From: Methanobacteriota archaeon
GTDB taxonomy: Archaea; Thermoplasmatota; Poseidoniia; Poseidoniales; Poseidoniaceae
Assembly: GCA_002723635.1 (NCBI GenBank)
Contig: PBMM01000035.1
Span: forward strand, 1 to 14,922
DNA length: 14,922 bases
Direction of reading: 5' to 3'
The notes below the pieces were generated by a model. The model saw only the letters and a list, made by a program, of their open reading frames with translations. It made no database searches and was not told the DNA's origin. This document shows positions 9,100 through 14,922 of this stretch, piece by piece (the stretch's first letter is position 1; the number at the start of each line of letters is the position of its first letter). The translations under genes were made by a program, and so were the position numbers.

Positions 9100-9909
9100 C
9101 TAGGGATCAGTTGACGTCCAAATCACGGTGTCATGAGGCTTACCGGGCGATGCCGCACCACCGCCGGTGCGGAGGAGAAACCCAACATTGTTCGCTTCGA
9201 GATGTTCTGGGATGGCCTCAGCGTCTGTTCGCTCCACGCCGCTTGCATCCAGACCGGTGCTTACCTTGGTGAAGGTCACCTTGGTGAGCGCCCCTTGCTC
9301 GGGCCACTTCACTTGGTCGAACACCGCCATTCTCTCGAGGTTCATGCCCTTTGTTCCTAGGCGCCGGTCAAAATCCTCCACGAAGGAGAGGAGACCACTG
9401 ACCGGCTTTTCTGCCCCAGGTCCTGCATGGAAACGGATGGTTCCGATGTAGGAATGATCGGCCCAGCAATCCACCCGCCACGTGCCAAACGCAGAACGCC
9501 CCTCGTCTTCTCGTCGCCAGAATACCTGAAACAGCACGGTCTTGTCCACGCGCCAATCAAAAGCGCCGAGAATTCGACAACCTTCCCCCTCACCCCCGAA
9601 GGTCGTGGCTTGGAAACCGTCTCCTGTGGCCACGGCTTTGGCTCCTTGCCCCTCGTTCGGGCCCTTGTCCCAGATGGAAAAGATGGCGACTCTACGCCCG
9701 TCGGCAAGTTCCTGAAGTCCACAATAGCCGCTTGGTGGAAATTGTATGGCACAAAAGTAGGTCCCTGGTTGCGTTTTTCGAACGGTCACCCCGACTTGGG
9801 CTGATCCGCTTTCTTGTCCGGCATTTGAACCCGAAAATGCATACCTGAGGTGGACCGAAGCGGCGGGTTCCGCTTCCTTTGGTATACTGCTCACCTTCCG
9901 TTCATGCAA
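9100..9909 (-). CDS. DUF3472-like protein
   Basis: About 264-269 residues, soluble, with no signal peptide or membrane segment. The central part resembles DUF3472: GTYFCAIQF (49-57), GYCGLQ (61-66), VAIFSIWDKG (74-83), then TTFGGEGEGCRILGAFDW (102-119) and VFWRREDEG (129-137). These aromatic, Gly-rich beta strands suggest a beta-sandwich. The biochemical role of DUF3472 is not established; it is often found with carbohydrate-related domains, so ligand or glycan binding is only a guess. The longest frame opens with TTG at 9909 and overlaps the upstream DUF4149-like gene by 8 bp; a GTG at 9894, 7 bp after that gene's stop, is an equally good start. No ATG lies near. Overlap or tight spacing implies cotranscription with the membrane protein. 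The family call rests on motif memory. Confidence 0.7.
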   Translation of the reverse strand: MHERKVSSIPKEAEPAASVHLRYAFSGSNAGQESGSAQVGVTVRKTQPGTYFCAIQFPPSGYCGLQELADGRRVAIFSIWDKGPNEGQGAKAVATGDGFQATTFGGEGEGCRILGAFDWRVDKTVLFQVFWRREDEGRSAFGTWRVDCWADHSYIGTIRFHAGPGAEKPVSGLLSFVEDFDRRLGTKGMNLERMAVFDQVKWPEQGALTKVTFTKVSTGLDASGVERTDAEAIPEHLEANNVGFLLRTGGGAASPGKPHDTVIWTSTDP

Positions 9910-10282
9910 ACAGGTAACCGATGTTGATCAGGAGCATGGCCACCGTGAGGTAGACGCTCGTCTTGTGCAAGAGATTGAATCGCTTGTCGTTTCCTTCGTC
10001 TGTGGCTCGATTCGTGGCCGGAATGATTCCATAGCAAAGGGCTGCAAATGCCGTGGTTGCTCCAGCGATTCCGTATCTGACCGTGCTCCCATTTTCACCA
10101 AAGAACAGCGTCAACAACGTTGCTGCACCGAGGACCGTGATGAGGACGAAGAATTTCGGCCACAGCGAACGGATGACACGTCCAAAATCCTCAATTTGGA
10201 GGCCCTTGAACAGGGTTGGAGCAATGATGCTGGTTTGGAGGATGATGATGCCGACGATCATGCCGGGGAAAAACAGGTCCAT
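9902..10282 (-). CDS. DUF4149-like four-helix membrane protein
   Basis: A 126-residue protein with four hydrophobic segments, at about residues 4-26 (GMIVGIIILQTSIIAPTLF), 42-62, 70-90 and 107-126. The N-terminal pattern of a Gly-rich helix ending in APTLFKGL, followed by FGRVIRSLWPKFFVL, matches the DUF4149/TMEM205-like family, whose members share a G...APxLF...G...(F/W)P.(Y/F)F arrangement. The function is unknown. The start is ATG at 10282, with a TATA-like TTTTACAG 25 bp upstream and no Shine-Dalgarno, so a leaderless message is likely. The stop lies inside or just upstream of the DUF3472-like start, which suggests a two-gene operon. Confidence 0.75.
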   Translation of the reverse strand: MDLFFPGMIVGIIILQTSIIAPTLFKGLQIEDFGRVIRSLWPKFFVLITVLGAATLLTLFFGENGSTVRYGIAGATTAFAALCYGIIPATNRATDEGNDKRFNLLHKTSVYLTVAMLLINIGYLFA

Positions 10283-10302
10283 GATGTGACCAAACCGACG
10301 CG

Positions 10303-10310
10303 CTGTAAAA
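10303..10310 (-). promoter_or_regulatory. TATA-like box of the DUF4149/DUF3472 pair
   Basis: On the minus strand TTTTACAG is centred about 25 bp upstream of the ATG at 10282, with an AATC just before it. The distance matches a leaderless archaeal promoter. Confidence 0.4.
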
Positions 10311-10321
10311 GATTAGGGTGG

Positions 10322-10330
10322 CCTAAATCA
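10322..10330 (+). promoter_or_regulatory. Possible TATA-like box in the leader of the AI-2E gene
   Basis: CCTAAATCA is the most TATA-like plus-strand element in the 219-bp divergent gap between the DUF4149-like and AI-2E genes. If used, transcription would start near 10353 and leave a leader of about 150 nt before the preferred ATG at 10502. The rest of the gap holds no gene I can support. Confidence 0.25.
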
Positions 10331-10501
10331 TCTTGTCCTGATGAATCACGCCATGTTCTGGAAGACAATTCTGGTGCATTTCGCCATGACGCGATGTGTA
10401 TTGATTCGATGTTCGAATGTCCTCCTCTGACCTTAGGAAGCCGCCTTCCGCAAAGCGATGTTTTGGGCGAACCATTGAAACCGCCATCCCTATGGCCACC
10501 C

Positions 10502-11944
10502 ATGAAAGACGGTGCCTTCGAGGAGGGCGAGTTCAATCGCTCATTGTCCACCATCGTCTACGTGTGTGCCATCTTGACCATCGTATCTTTTTGGTTGATT
10601 CAACTTGAATCCGTGCTGAAACCATTTTTCATCGCGTTGGCGATCTACTTCGTGCTCAAGCCTGGAGCCGATGCCCTTTCAGCCAACGGTTTTCCATTGG
10701 TGTTGTCGTACTTCACCATGCTCATGGCCTTCTTTGCCGTTGTGGGTGCGGCGGGCTTCTTCGCCTACGCTCAGGCAGATGCGCTGATGAGTGACACCGA
10801 GACGGTGGAAGGGTACAACGAGAACCTTGAGGAAAAATGGAACTGGCTGCGTGACGACAGCCTTGCAGCAGGTGCTGTACAGAATTGGGCCGGTTCTGAA
10901 AACGCGACCCTCGCTGAAGGCTTGAGTCAGGTGGGCCTTGTCGGCTCCGGGGGGCAGATTTCCGACATCGTCGTGAACATGCTCGCTGGCGTTGGAGACA
11001 TGATTTCTGCCAGTCTCATCATCACCTTCTTCCTGATTTTCATGATCCTTGAGGCGGCCTTGCTTCCTGCTCGGATTGAGCGCGCTTGGCCTAGCGGCGG
11101 CAGCGCAAAATTGGCTGAGGTGCGAGAACAAATCGAAAGCAGCGTCAACACCTACGTGGTCGTGAAAACCGGTGTGTCCATTGGAACCGCGGCGGGAGCC
11201 TCAGTCTTGATGATCACCTTTGGCATCGATCTGTGGTTCACGTGGGCGTTGCTGACGTTTTTGTTCAATTACGTGCCTTACATTGGGTCGGTCTTTGCCA
11301 TGATTCCACCGTTGATTCTTGGCGCAGTGATGTTGAATCCTGGAACGTTGCTCGTGTTTGCTTTGCTTTCCATCGTCAACCAACAGGTGTGGGGCAATTA
11401 CATCGAAAACCGCTGGGCTGGCCGCGCCCTTGGTGTCTCACCGCTTGTGCTGCTTTTGGTGACCTCGTACTCCTTCTGGTTGTGGGGCTTGGTCGGCATG
11501 ATCCTCGCGGTGCCCTTTGCCGTCTTGGTCAAGATCGTCCTTGAGAACGTCGAAGCCACCAAGCCCGTCGCAATCCTGCTTTCAGAGCGTGCACCTTCGC
11601 TGGACGAAGCGTGGGAAGATGCGGTACGGGACGGTATCATCTCTTCTTTTGAGGGGCGCTCCCTGATGGAACTCCAGCACTTGCTGGACTATTCGGATGA
11701 ACAGGTGGCGATCATCGCGGCCCGCTCCTCTGCCCGTCGGGCTGTGCGCCGTGGTCGCGTCAGCCAAGCACAACTGGACTTCCTCAAGCGCGGATTGCCC
11801 TTGATCGACGGCGAGTGGACCGTCGTTGCAGGTTTGACGCCGGGGAAGATTCCCAAGGAGCAGCGCAACATGATGGTGAACTTGCTGCACGCCTTTACGG
11901 AAGCAGCCGGTCGACCCGTCGACGTCCATTCTGAAGAAGCCTGA
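10502..11944 (+). CDS. AI-2E family transporter
   Basis: A 480-residue polytopic membrane protein of the AI-2E (PerM/TqsA) family. Hydrophobic segments lie at about 17-52, 66-92, 167-189, 219-240, 244-295 and 312-346. The family signatures are FNYVPYIGSVFAMIPP (255-270) and ENRWAGRALGVSPLVLLL (302-319). Family members include autoinducer-2 exporters and Na+/H+ antiporters; the substrate here cannot be told. After the last helix there is an extra polar tail of about 120 residues (361-480), rich in charged helices, that is not part of the usual core. The start is uncertain. ATG 10502 places 16 residues before TM1, as is usual. ATGs at 10394 and 10409 would add 36 or 31 residues, but those codons have low third-position G/C and look non-coding. 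The stop is 5 bp from the convergent UPF0147 stop. Confidence 0.88.
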   Translation: MKDGAFEEGEFNRSLSTIVYVCAILTIVSFWLIQLESVLKPFFIALAIYFVLKPGADALSANGFPLVLSYFTMLMAFFAVVGAAGFFAYAQADALMSDTETVEGYNENLEEKWNWLRDDSLAAGAVQNWAGSENATLAEGLSQVGLVGSGGQISDIVVNMLAGVGDMISASLIITFFLIFMILEAALLPARIERAWPSGGSAKLAEVREQIESSVNTYVVVKTGVSIGTAAGASVLMITFGIDLWFTWALLTFLFNYVPYIGSVFAMIPPLILGAVMLNPGTLLVFALLSIVNQQVWGNYIENRWAGRALGVSPLVLLLVTSYSFWLWGLVGMILAVPFAVLVKIVLENVEATKPVAILLSERAPSLDEAWEDAVRDGIISSFEGRSLMELQHLLDYSDEQVAIIAARSSARRAVRRGRVSQAQLDFLKRGLPLIDGEWTVVAGLTPGKIPKEQRNMMVNLLHAFTEAAGRPVDVHSEEA

Positions 11945-11949
11945 CCGGC

Positions 11950-12216
11950 TCAAAGAAGCTCAGTGAGCAACTTCTCCAATTCGGTGTTGATCATCAGAAT
12001 CAGCGTTCCAAATTCCGGAGGAATGTTCGGGTCTTCGTAGAGTTCCTCAAGCTTGGCTTGGGTCATGGCAACCCGAACATCGGTTTTCTTGGCGGTGTTG
12101 AGGAGCCACTGTTCCGTTACTTCTTTGGCCTGCCTGCGAATGTTGCGAGGGACCTTCGAATCATCGATTTCAGCGATGACTTTGGCCACGTTCTGGAGTC
12201 TGGTCTCGATGTCCAT
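11950..12216 (-). CDS. UPF0147 family protein
   Basis: An 88-residue helical protein that matches the archaeal UPF0147 family: VPRNIRRQAKE (residues 27-37), a variable LLNTAKKTDVRVAM block, then LEELYEDPNIPPEFGTLI (61-78) and a C-terminal TELEKLL helix. The family is archaeal, small and of unknown function. The start is ATG at 12216; longer readings upstream have no family similarity and run through the divergent promoter. The gene ends 5 bp from the AI-2E stop and is divergent from the prepilin peptidase gene. The TATA-like element at 12253-12258 read in reverse could give a short leader of about 12 nt. Confidence 0.85.
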   Translation of the reverse strand: MDIETRLQNVAKVIAEIDDSKVPRNIRRQAKEVTEQWLLNTAKKTDVRVAMTQAKLEELYEDPNIPPEFGTLILMINTELEKLLTELL

Positions 12217-12241
12217 GCACGTCACGCCCCTGACATTCTCC

Positions 12242-12253
12242 AGCGGGCCCGCT
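12242..12253. repeat. 12-bp perfect palindrome in a divergent promoter
   Basis: AGCGGGCCCGCT equals its own reverse complement and directly abuts the TATA-like element, occupying the place of the BRE for the forward promoter. It is the only long palindrome in the 63-bp gap between the starts of UPF0147 (12216) and the prepilin peptidase (12280). It could be an operator for a dimeric regulator; this is inference. Confidence 0.4.
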
Positions 12254-12258
12254 ATAAG
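12253..12258 (+). promoter_or_regulatory. TATA-like box of the prepilin peptidase gene, possibly bidirectional
   Basis: TATAAG lies 22-27 bp upstream of the GTG at 12280, ideal for a leaderless archaeal transcript starting at that codon. The flanking bases make the element CTATAAG, which read in reverse is CTTATAG, so it could also serve the UPF0147 gene at 12216. Confidence 0.5.
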
Positions 12259-12279
12259 GTGATTGCGTCCTCGCGGTTT

Positions 12280-13269
12280 GTGGACATCCACGCGCCTCAG
12301 GTCATTGGTGTCGCTCGAGCGGGCACCTTGCTGGTTGGCATGGGCTTGGCAGCATGGTTGGACCACCTCGATCGCCGGGTTCCAAACCGGCACTGGTTGG
12401 TATGGAGCCAACCCGTGTTTCTGCTGTGGGCGCTGGACCTCATGGTGAGGGGCGCAGACGTGGCCGTATGGTGCACCTTCCTCCTTCCATGGTCCTACGC
12501 CAGCGGAGCGATCATCGGTCGCCCCAGCCTTACAGACATCAAGGGAGGATCAAGGCTTGACCTTGCAGCCGTGGCGGTGTACGCTGTGGCGCTGGCAGGT
12601 CTTGTGTGGGGTGCACAACGCCACGGCCAGGTGGAACCTCTGGACCTTGTGCTGTGGAACCTTGACGGAGCCCAAGCCCTGTGGTGGGAATTGATCGGCG
12701 TCACCCTCGTGCTGGTCGTCATCGACGTCGCATGGCGGCTCCGTCTTTTGCACGGCGGGGCCGATGCTAAGGCGTTGATGTGGGTGGCCATGCTTCTCCC
12801 CACATGGGGCGCTCTGACCTGGATTCAACCCGGAGAGGCGGTGGTGTTGGCCCTTCCGCCTGCCCTGTCCATCCTGCTTTGGGGTGGATTGGCGTTCTTG
12901 CTCATCCCACCTTGGAACATGGTCCGGAACCTCGTTCGTGGTGATCTCAAGCAAGCGGCCGACTTTCGGCACGCCTTCCATGCCGAGCGGATGCCCTTGG
13001 ACGAGGTCTCAGATGCCCACGTCTGGATGCTGTCGACCGTCGAAGTCGGCTTGGACGGTTCCGAACGGGTTGTCCACCGTGTGAGAGCGCCCCGAAAAAC
13101 GCCAACGGATGAGGCCGTTAGGGAAGCCATCGCCGCACTTGCAGCGTTGGACGTTGATCGGGTATGGGTTACGCGCAAGGTGCCCTTGCTTGTCGTGCTG
13201 TGGCCAGCGTGCGTACTGGCCTTGTTGCTCGGCGATGTTGCAGGGTTGCTGTTCGCACCCTTGGTGTGA
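12280..13269 (+). CDS. Archaeal prepilin/preflagellin peptidase (A24 family)
   Basis: A membrane aspartyl protease of the type IV prepilin peptidase class, about 329 residues. It cleaves class III signal peptides from archaellins and pilins at the membrane. The first catalytic motif is WLDHLDRRVPN, with D28 in the D-x3-R-x-V-P-N pattern. The second is GGADAKAL (residues 159-166), with D162 as the second catalytic Asp in the GxHyD form of the GxGD motif. Several membrane helices surround these. The C-terminus has VWVTRKVPLLVVL, the signature of the archaeal peptidase A24 C-terminal domain. I chose GTG 12280 because a TATAAG lies 22-27 bp upstream and earlier codons overlap the UPF0147 gene; GTG 12259 is possible. 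No pilin or archaellum genes lie in the window, so whether it is FlaK-like or PibD/EppA-like is open. Confidence 0.85.
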   Translation: MDIHAPQVIGVARAGTLLVGMGLAAWLDHLDRRVPNRHWLVWSQPVFLLWALDLMVRGADVAVWCTFLLPWSYASGAIIGRPSLTDIKGGSRLDLAAVAVYAVALAGLVWGAQRHGQVEPLDLVLWNLDGAQALWWELIGVTLVLVVIDVAWRLRLLHGGADAKALMWVAMLLPTWGALTWIQPGEAVVLALPPALSILLWGGLAFLLIPPWNMVRNLVRGDLKQAADFRHAFHAERMPLDEVSDAHVWMLSTVEVGLDGSERVVHRVRAPRKTPTDEAVREAIAALAALDVDRVWVTRKVPLLVVLWPACVLALLLGDVAGLLFAPLV

Positions 13270-13279
13270 GCAGAGGCAA

Positions 13280-13429
13280 TCAGGGGCCTCGGCGCTCCAC
13301 GTTCTTCGAACGCAGGCCCTTGTAGCCGCACTTGCGGCACCGGGTGGCACGCACCGCGTTACGGGCGTTGCACTTCATGCAGATCTTCCGATGCAACATG
13401 CGTGCTTCGGCCTCAGGGAAGCGAGCCAT
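13280..13429 (-). CDS. rpl40e: Ribosomal protein L40e
   Basis: A 49-residue basic zinc protein of the archaeal large ribosomal subunit. C17, C20, C31 and C34 form the C-x2-C-x10-C-x2-C zinc site (ICMKCNARN and [10 protein letters not shown]), flanked by the typical Lys/Arg-rich segments. Length and motif order match archaeal L40e. The ATG at 13429 gives the family length; longer readings upstream are not similar and enter the divergent promoter. A TATA-like TCAAATAG is centred about 25 bp upstream, indicating a leaderless message. The stop lies 10 bp from the convergent prepilin peptidase stop. Confidence 0.95.
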   Translation of the reverse strand: MARFPEAEARMLHRKICMKCNARNAVRATRCRKCGYKGLRSKNVERRGP

Positions 13430-13449
13430 GGCCCGGCGACCGTCTCCCC

Positions 13450-13457
13450 CTATTTGA
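13450..13457 (-). promoter_or_regulatory. TATA-like box of the L40e gene
   Basis: On the minus strand TCAAATAG is centred about 25 bp upstream of the ATG at 13429. This is the spacing seen at the other proposed leaderless genes in the window. Confidence 0.45.
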
Positions 13458-13522
13458 GCGCACCGCAGTCGGCTGCATGCTCCCAAAGCGAGCGTTGAAG
13501 CCCCGTCCCTTGATGCCGATGT

Positions 13523-14293
13523 ATGCGGATGACGCGCTTGCCGGGCATTCATCACGATGCGAACTGCGTCGTGGTGCAGGGCGAGGCTTCAGTGCTGCTC
13601 ATCGATGCAGGGACCTCGTGGTACCAGGCCTTGCAGATCGAGCGCATTCTCGGCCTGCTCTCGGACGACGTGCGCCCGGAACATTTGCTCTTGACCAGCC
13701 GCCGTTATCCCTTCTCGGGTGCCGCTGCCCACTTCGTTGAGCAGTGGCCGGACCTTCGGGTGCACGTGGGCGAGGCAGGGGTCTCGGCTCTGGAAACGGG
13801 GGATTTCTTTTCCACGTGGGCCAACCGCTACGATTCCGACATGCCGTCCGTCCAGGCCGAACCGATTGCCAACGGTGATCTGATTGCCCTTGGTGACGGT
13901 GGAGTGCAAGCGATGGCGCTTCCGGGTCACGCCCCCGAGGGGCTTGGGTATTTGGTCGAAGACCGTTCAACCGCTGTGGTCGGGGCAGCTCTTCCCCGGG
14001 CAGACCTTCCAGCGAGGTTGGATTTGCCGGGGAGTTCCCTGCTGGAACACGTGGGAAGCCTGAAGCGTTTGGCTTCGCTTGAGTTGGATGCGTTGGTACC
14101 GATGCGAGGCCCTGCCATCCGTGGGCAGCAGCACGTCAAGGACGTGCTCACCCGTCACGTGGCGCATTTTGAGCAGGTCCTTGACGACGAGGGAAGGCGC
14201 CCACGAGGTTGGGCGCGTCCAGCACCGTCGGCGTTGTGGATGACCCCTCGCGACCCTTGGCCCTTGGAGGAGCGTGAGCAGCTCACCGAGTGA
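13523..14293 (+). CDS. Degenerate metallo-beta-lactamase-fold protein
   Basis: A 256-residue protein whose layout follows the MBL fold: [19 protein letters not shown] (14-32) is the first strand pair and conserved D28, [14 protein letters not shown] (55-68) is the place of THxHxDHx[15 protein letters not shown] (133-145) is the conserved TPGHTxGS block, then [10 protein letters not shown] (152-161) and LVPMRGP (191-197). The metal ligands are mostly replaced: the HxHxDH positions read S59, R61, P63 and F64; the bridging Asp is A156; the last His is R195. Only H136 remains. It probably does not bind two zincs and may be a non-enzymatic or differently acting relative. ATG 13523 is the first in-frame start after a stop; ATG 13529 is possible. 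The stop abuts the convergent gene's stop in TGATCA. The rest of the frame is intact, so it is not an obvious pseudogene. Confidence 0.72.
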   Translation: MRMTRLPGIHHDANCVVVQGEASVLLIDAGTSWYQALQIERILGLLSDDVRPEHLLLTSRRYPFSGAAAHFVEQWPDLRVHVGEAGVSALETGDFFSTWANRYDSDMPSVQAEPIANGDLIALGDGGVQAMALPGHAPEGLGYLVEDRSTAVVGAALPRADLPARLDLPGSSLLEHVGSLKRLASLELDALVPMRGPAIRGQQHVKDVLTRHVAHFEQVLDDEGRRPRGWARPAPSALWMTPRDPWPLEEREQLTE

Positions 14294-14866
14294 TCACATC
14301 GGGGCAATCAAGCGCTGGTCTGGGCCGACCACCAGGGTGCTTTTGCGACGCGGGTAGCGGCGTGATGTGGGGCGTTTTGGGGCGTGCGTTGCCAGGGTTG
14401 AGCCTTGCCAGTCCAAGGTCACATGGGTGCCTCGAACGGTGGCGATGAGTGCTTCCTCGCTGACGCGGAGCGAGGCCACGGGCCCGTCCATGTGAGCGAC
14501 GGTCGAGAAAGTCGACGTGGACAGGTCCGCAACAGCCACCATGCCTGTCGAGGTGGCCACGACCACGTCCCCTTGTTCTGTCGGGCTTGCGGCAAGAGCG
14601 CGAACCCGCCCAGCCCCTAGGTCCAGGCGTGAAGTCACCGTGGCGCAATCCAAGGGAATGACGTGCACTCGGCCAAGGGCATCCCCAACCACAAGCACGT
14701 CCTTTCCTTTCCGATCGTTCATCGTCAGCAGCACGCTTGGAATCGCCGCGATGGTCACACGACGTTCCCGGTGGCCCGGAACGCGGAGGTTGATGGTCCC
14801 ATCATCATGGGCCACGACTGTGATGTGCCCGCTGATGAGGGATCGGACGACGGTTTTGCTTCGCAT
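14294..14866 (-). CDS. Small beta-propeller-like (WD40/PQQ-like) protein
   Basis: A 190-residue protein with repeated short strands in a propeller-like rhythm: HITVVAHDDGTINLRVPG, then KDVLVVGDALGRVHVIPLD, GDVVVATSTGMVAVADLST and ALIATVRGTHVTLDW. Each has a strand, a Gly/Asp turn and a strand, as in WD40/PQQ-like blades. Only about four such units are visible, fewer than the six to eight of a closed propeller, so it may assemble with itself or a partner, or be a different beta repeat. There is no signal peptide or membrane segment. The C-terminus is basic (KRPTSRRYPRRK), which could touch nucleic acid (guess). The start is ATG at 14866; no strong TATA-like element is seen upstream. The stop is back to back with the MBL-fold gene. 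The function is unknown. Confidence 0.6.
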   Translation of the reverse strand: MRSKTVVRSLISGHITVVAHDDGTINLRVPGHRERRVTIAAIPSVLLTMNDRKGKDVLVVGDALGRVHVIPLDCATVTSRLDLGAGRVRALAASPTEQGDVVVATSTGMVAVADLSTSTFSTVAHMDGPVASLRVSEEALIATVRGTHVTLDWQGSTLATHAPKRPTSRRYPRRKSTLVVGPDQRLIAPM

Positions 14867-14922
14867 ACTACGGAACTGCCCGCCGGGAGTCTACCTAGGT
14901 TTTCGAGGGGGTGCCTCGGAAA

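Noticed and set aside
10339..10428. C/D-box-like elements (TGATGA followed by CTGA) before the AI-2E gene
   Set aside because: The only following CTGA is about 85 nt away, there is no internal C'/D' pair, and no terminal stem is seen. The match is expected by chance.
9965..10501. Upstream extension of the AI-2E reading frame
   Set aside because: Most of it is antisense to the DUF4149-like gene; the remainder has low third-position G/C and no similarity to the family.
12058..12279. Upstream extension of the prepilin peptidase frame
   Set aside because: It overlaps the UPF0147 gene in antisense, and the TATA-like box falls inside it.
12217..12411. N-terminal extension of UPF0147
   Set aside because: The family is about 85-90 residues long; the extra residues have no similarity and cover the divergent promoter.
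13430..13555. N-terminal extension of L40e
   Set aside because: L40e is about 50 residues in archaea, and the extension crosses the promoter and the MBL gene start.
1..14922. Search by eye for tRNA, rRNA, CRISPR arrays, transposases and integration sites
   Set aside because: No cloverleaf, no regularly spaced repeats, no transposase motif and no long direct repeats were found; the spacers are too short to hold most of these.

Overview
The window looks like a compact core-genome segment from a planktonic euryarchaeon, most probably Marine Group II (Poseidoniales/Thalassoarchaea). I infer this from the gene set, not from any search. The archaeal signatures are a membrane-anchored LonB protease, a 49-residue ribosomal protein L40e with four zinc cysteines, a UPF0147 protein, and an archaeal-type prepilin peptidase with its archaeal C-terminal block. 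There are also two large secreted, C-terminally anchored surface proteins, as is usual in this lineage. The DNA is moderately GC-rich and spacers are tiny. I see no insertion sequence, phage gene, CRISPR array, tRNA or rRNA.

Layout. 2-1237 (+) is the 3' part of a surface protein whose cytoplasmic tail ends in a zinc ribbon. 1234-2025 (-) is a TrmI-type tRNA m1A methyltransferase; the two genes share a CTAG that is a stop on both strands. A 90-bp divergent promoter region follows. Then comes a forward block: a 1134-residue secreted protein with a thioredoxin-like/Omp28-like CGPC domain and Ig-like repeats (2116-5520), LonB (5607-7691) and an MFS transporter (7733-9064). These are convergent with a reverse pair, a DUF3472-like protein (9100-9909) and a DUF4149-like membrane protein (9902-10282).

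From 10.4 kb onward strands alternate: AI-2E family transporter (+), UPF0147 (-), prepilin/preflagellin peptidase (+), L40e (-), a metallo-beta-lactamase-fold protein that has lost most of its metal ligands (+), and a small beta-propeller-like protein (-). Convergent neighbours end within 0-35 bp of each other (CTAG at 1234-1237, TGATCA at 14291-14296).

Functional themes are the cell envelope (two surface proteins, LonB, MFS, AI-2E, DUF4149, prepilin peptidase) and translation (TrmI, L40e). Several starts have a TATA-like box 24-29 bp upstream, so leaderless transcripts are likely, while genes inside the forward block have Shine-Dalgarno-like sequences. No obvious novel defence or mobile system is present. 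The points most worth a second look are the surface thiol protein/LonB pairing, the conserved-looking cytoplasmic tail of the surface protein, the degenerate MBL protein, and two divergent promoters in which one TATA-like element may serve both directions.
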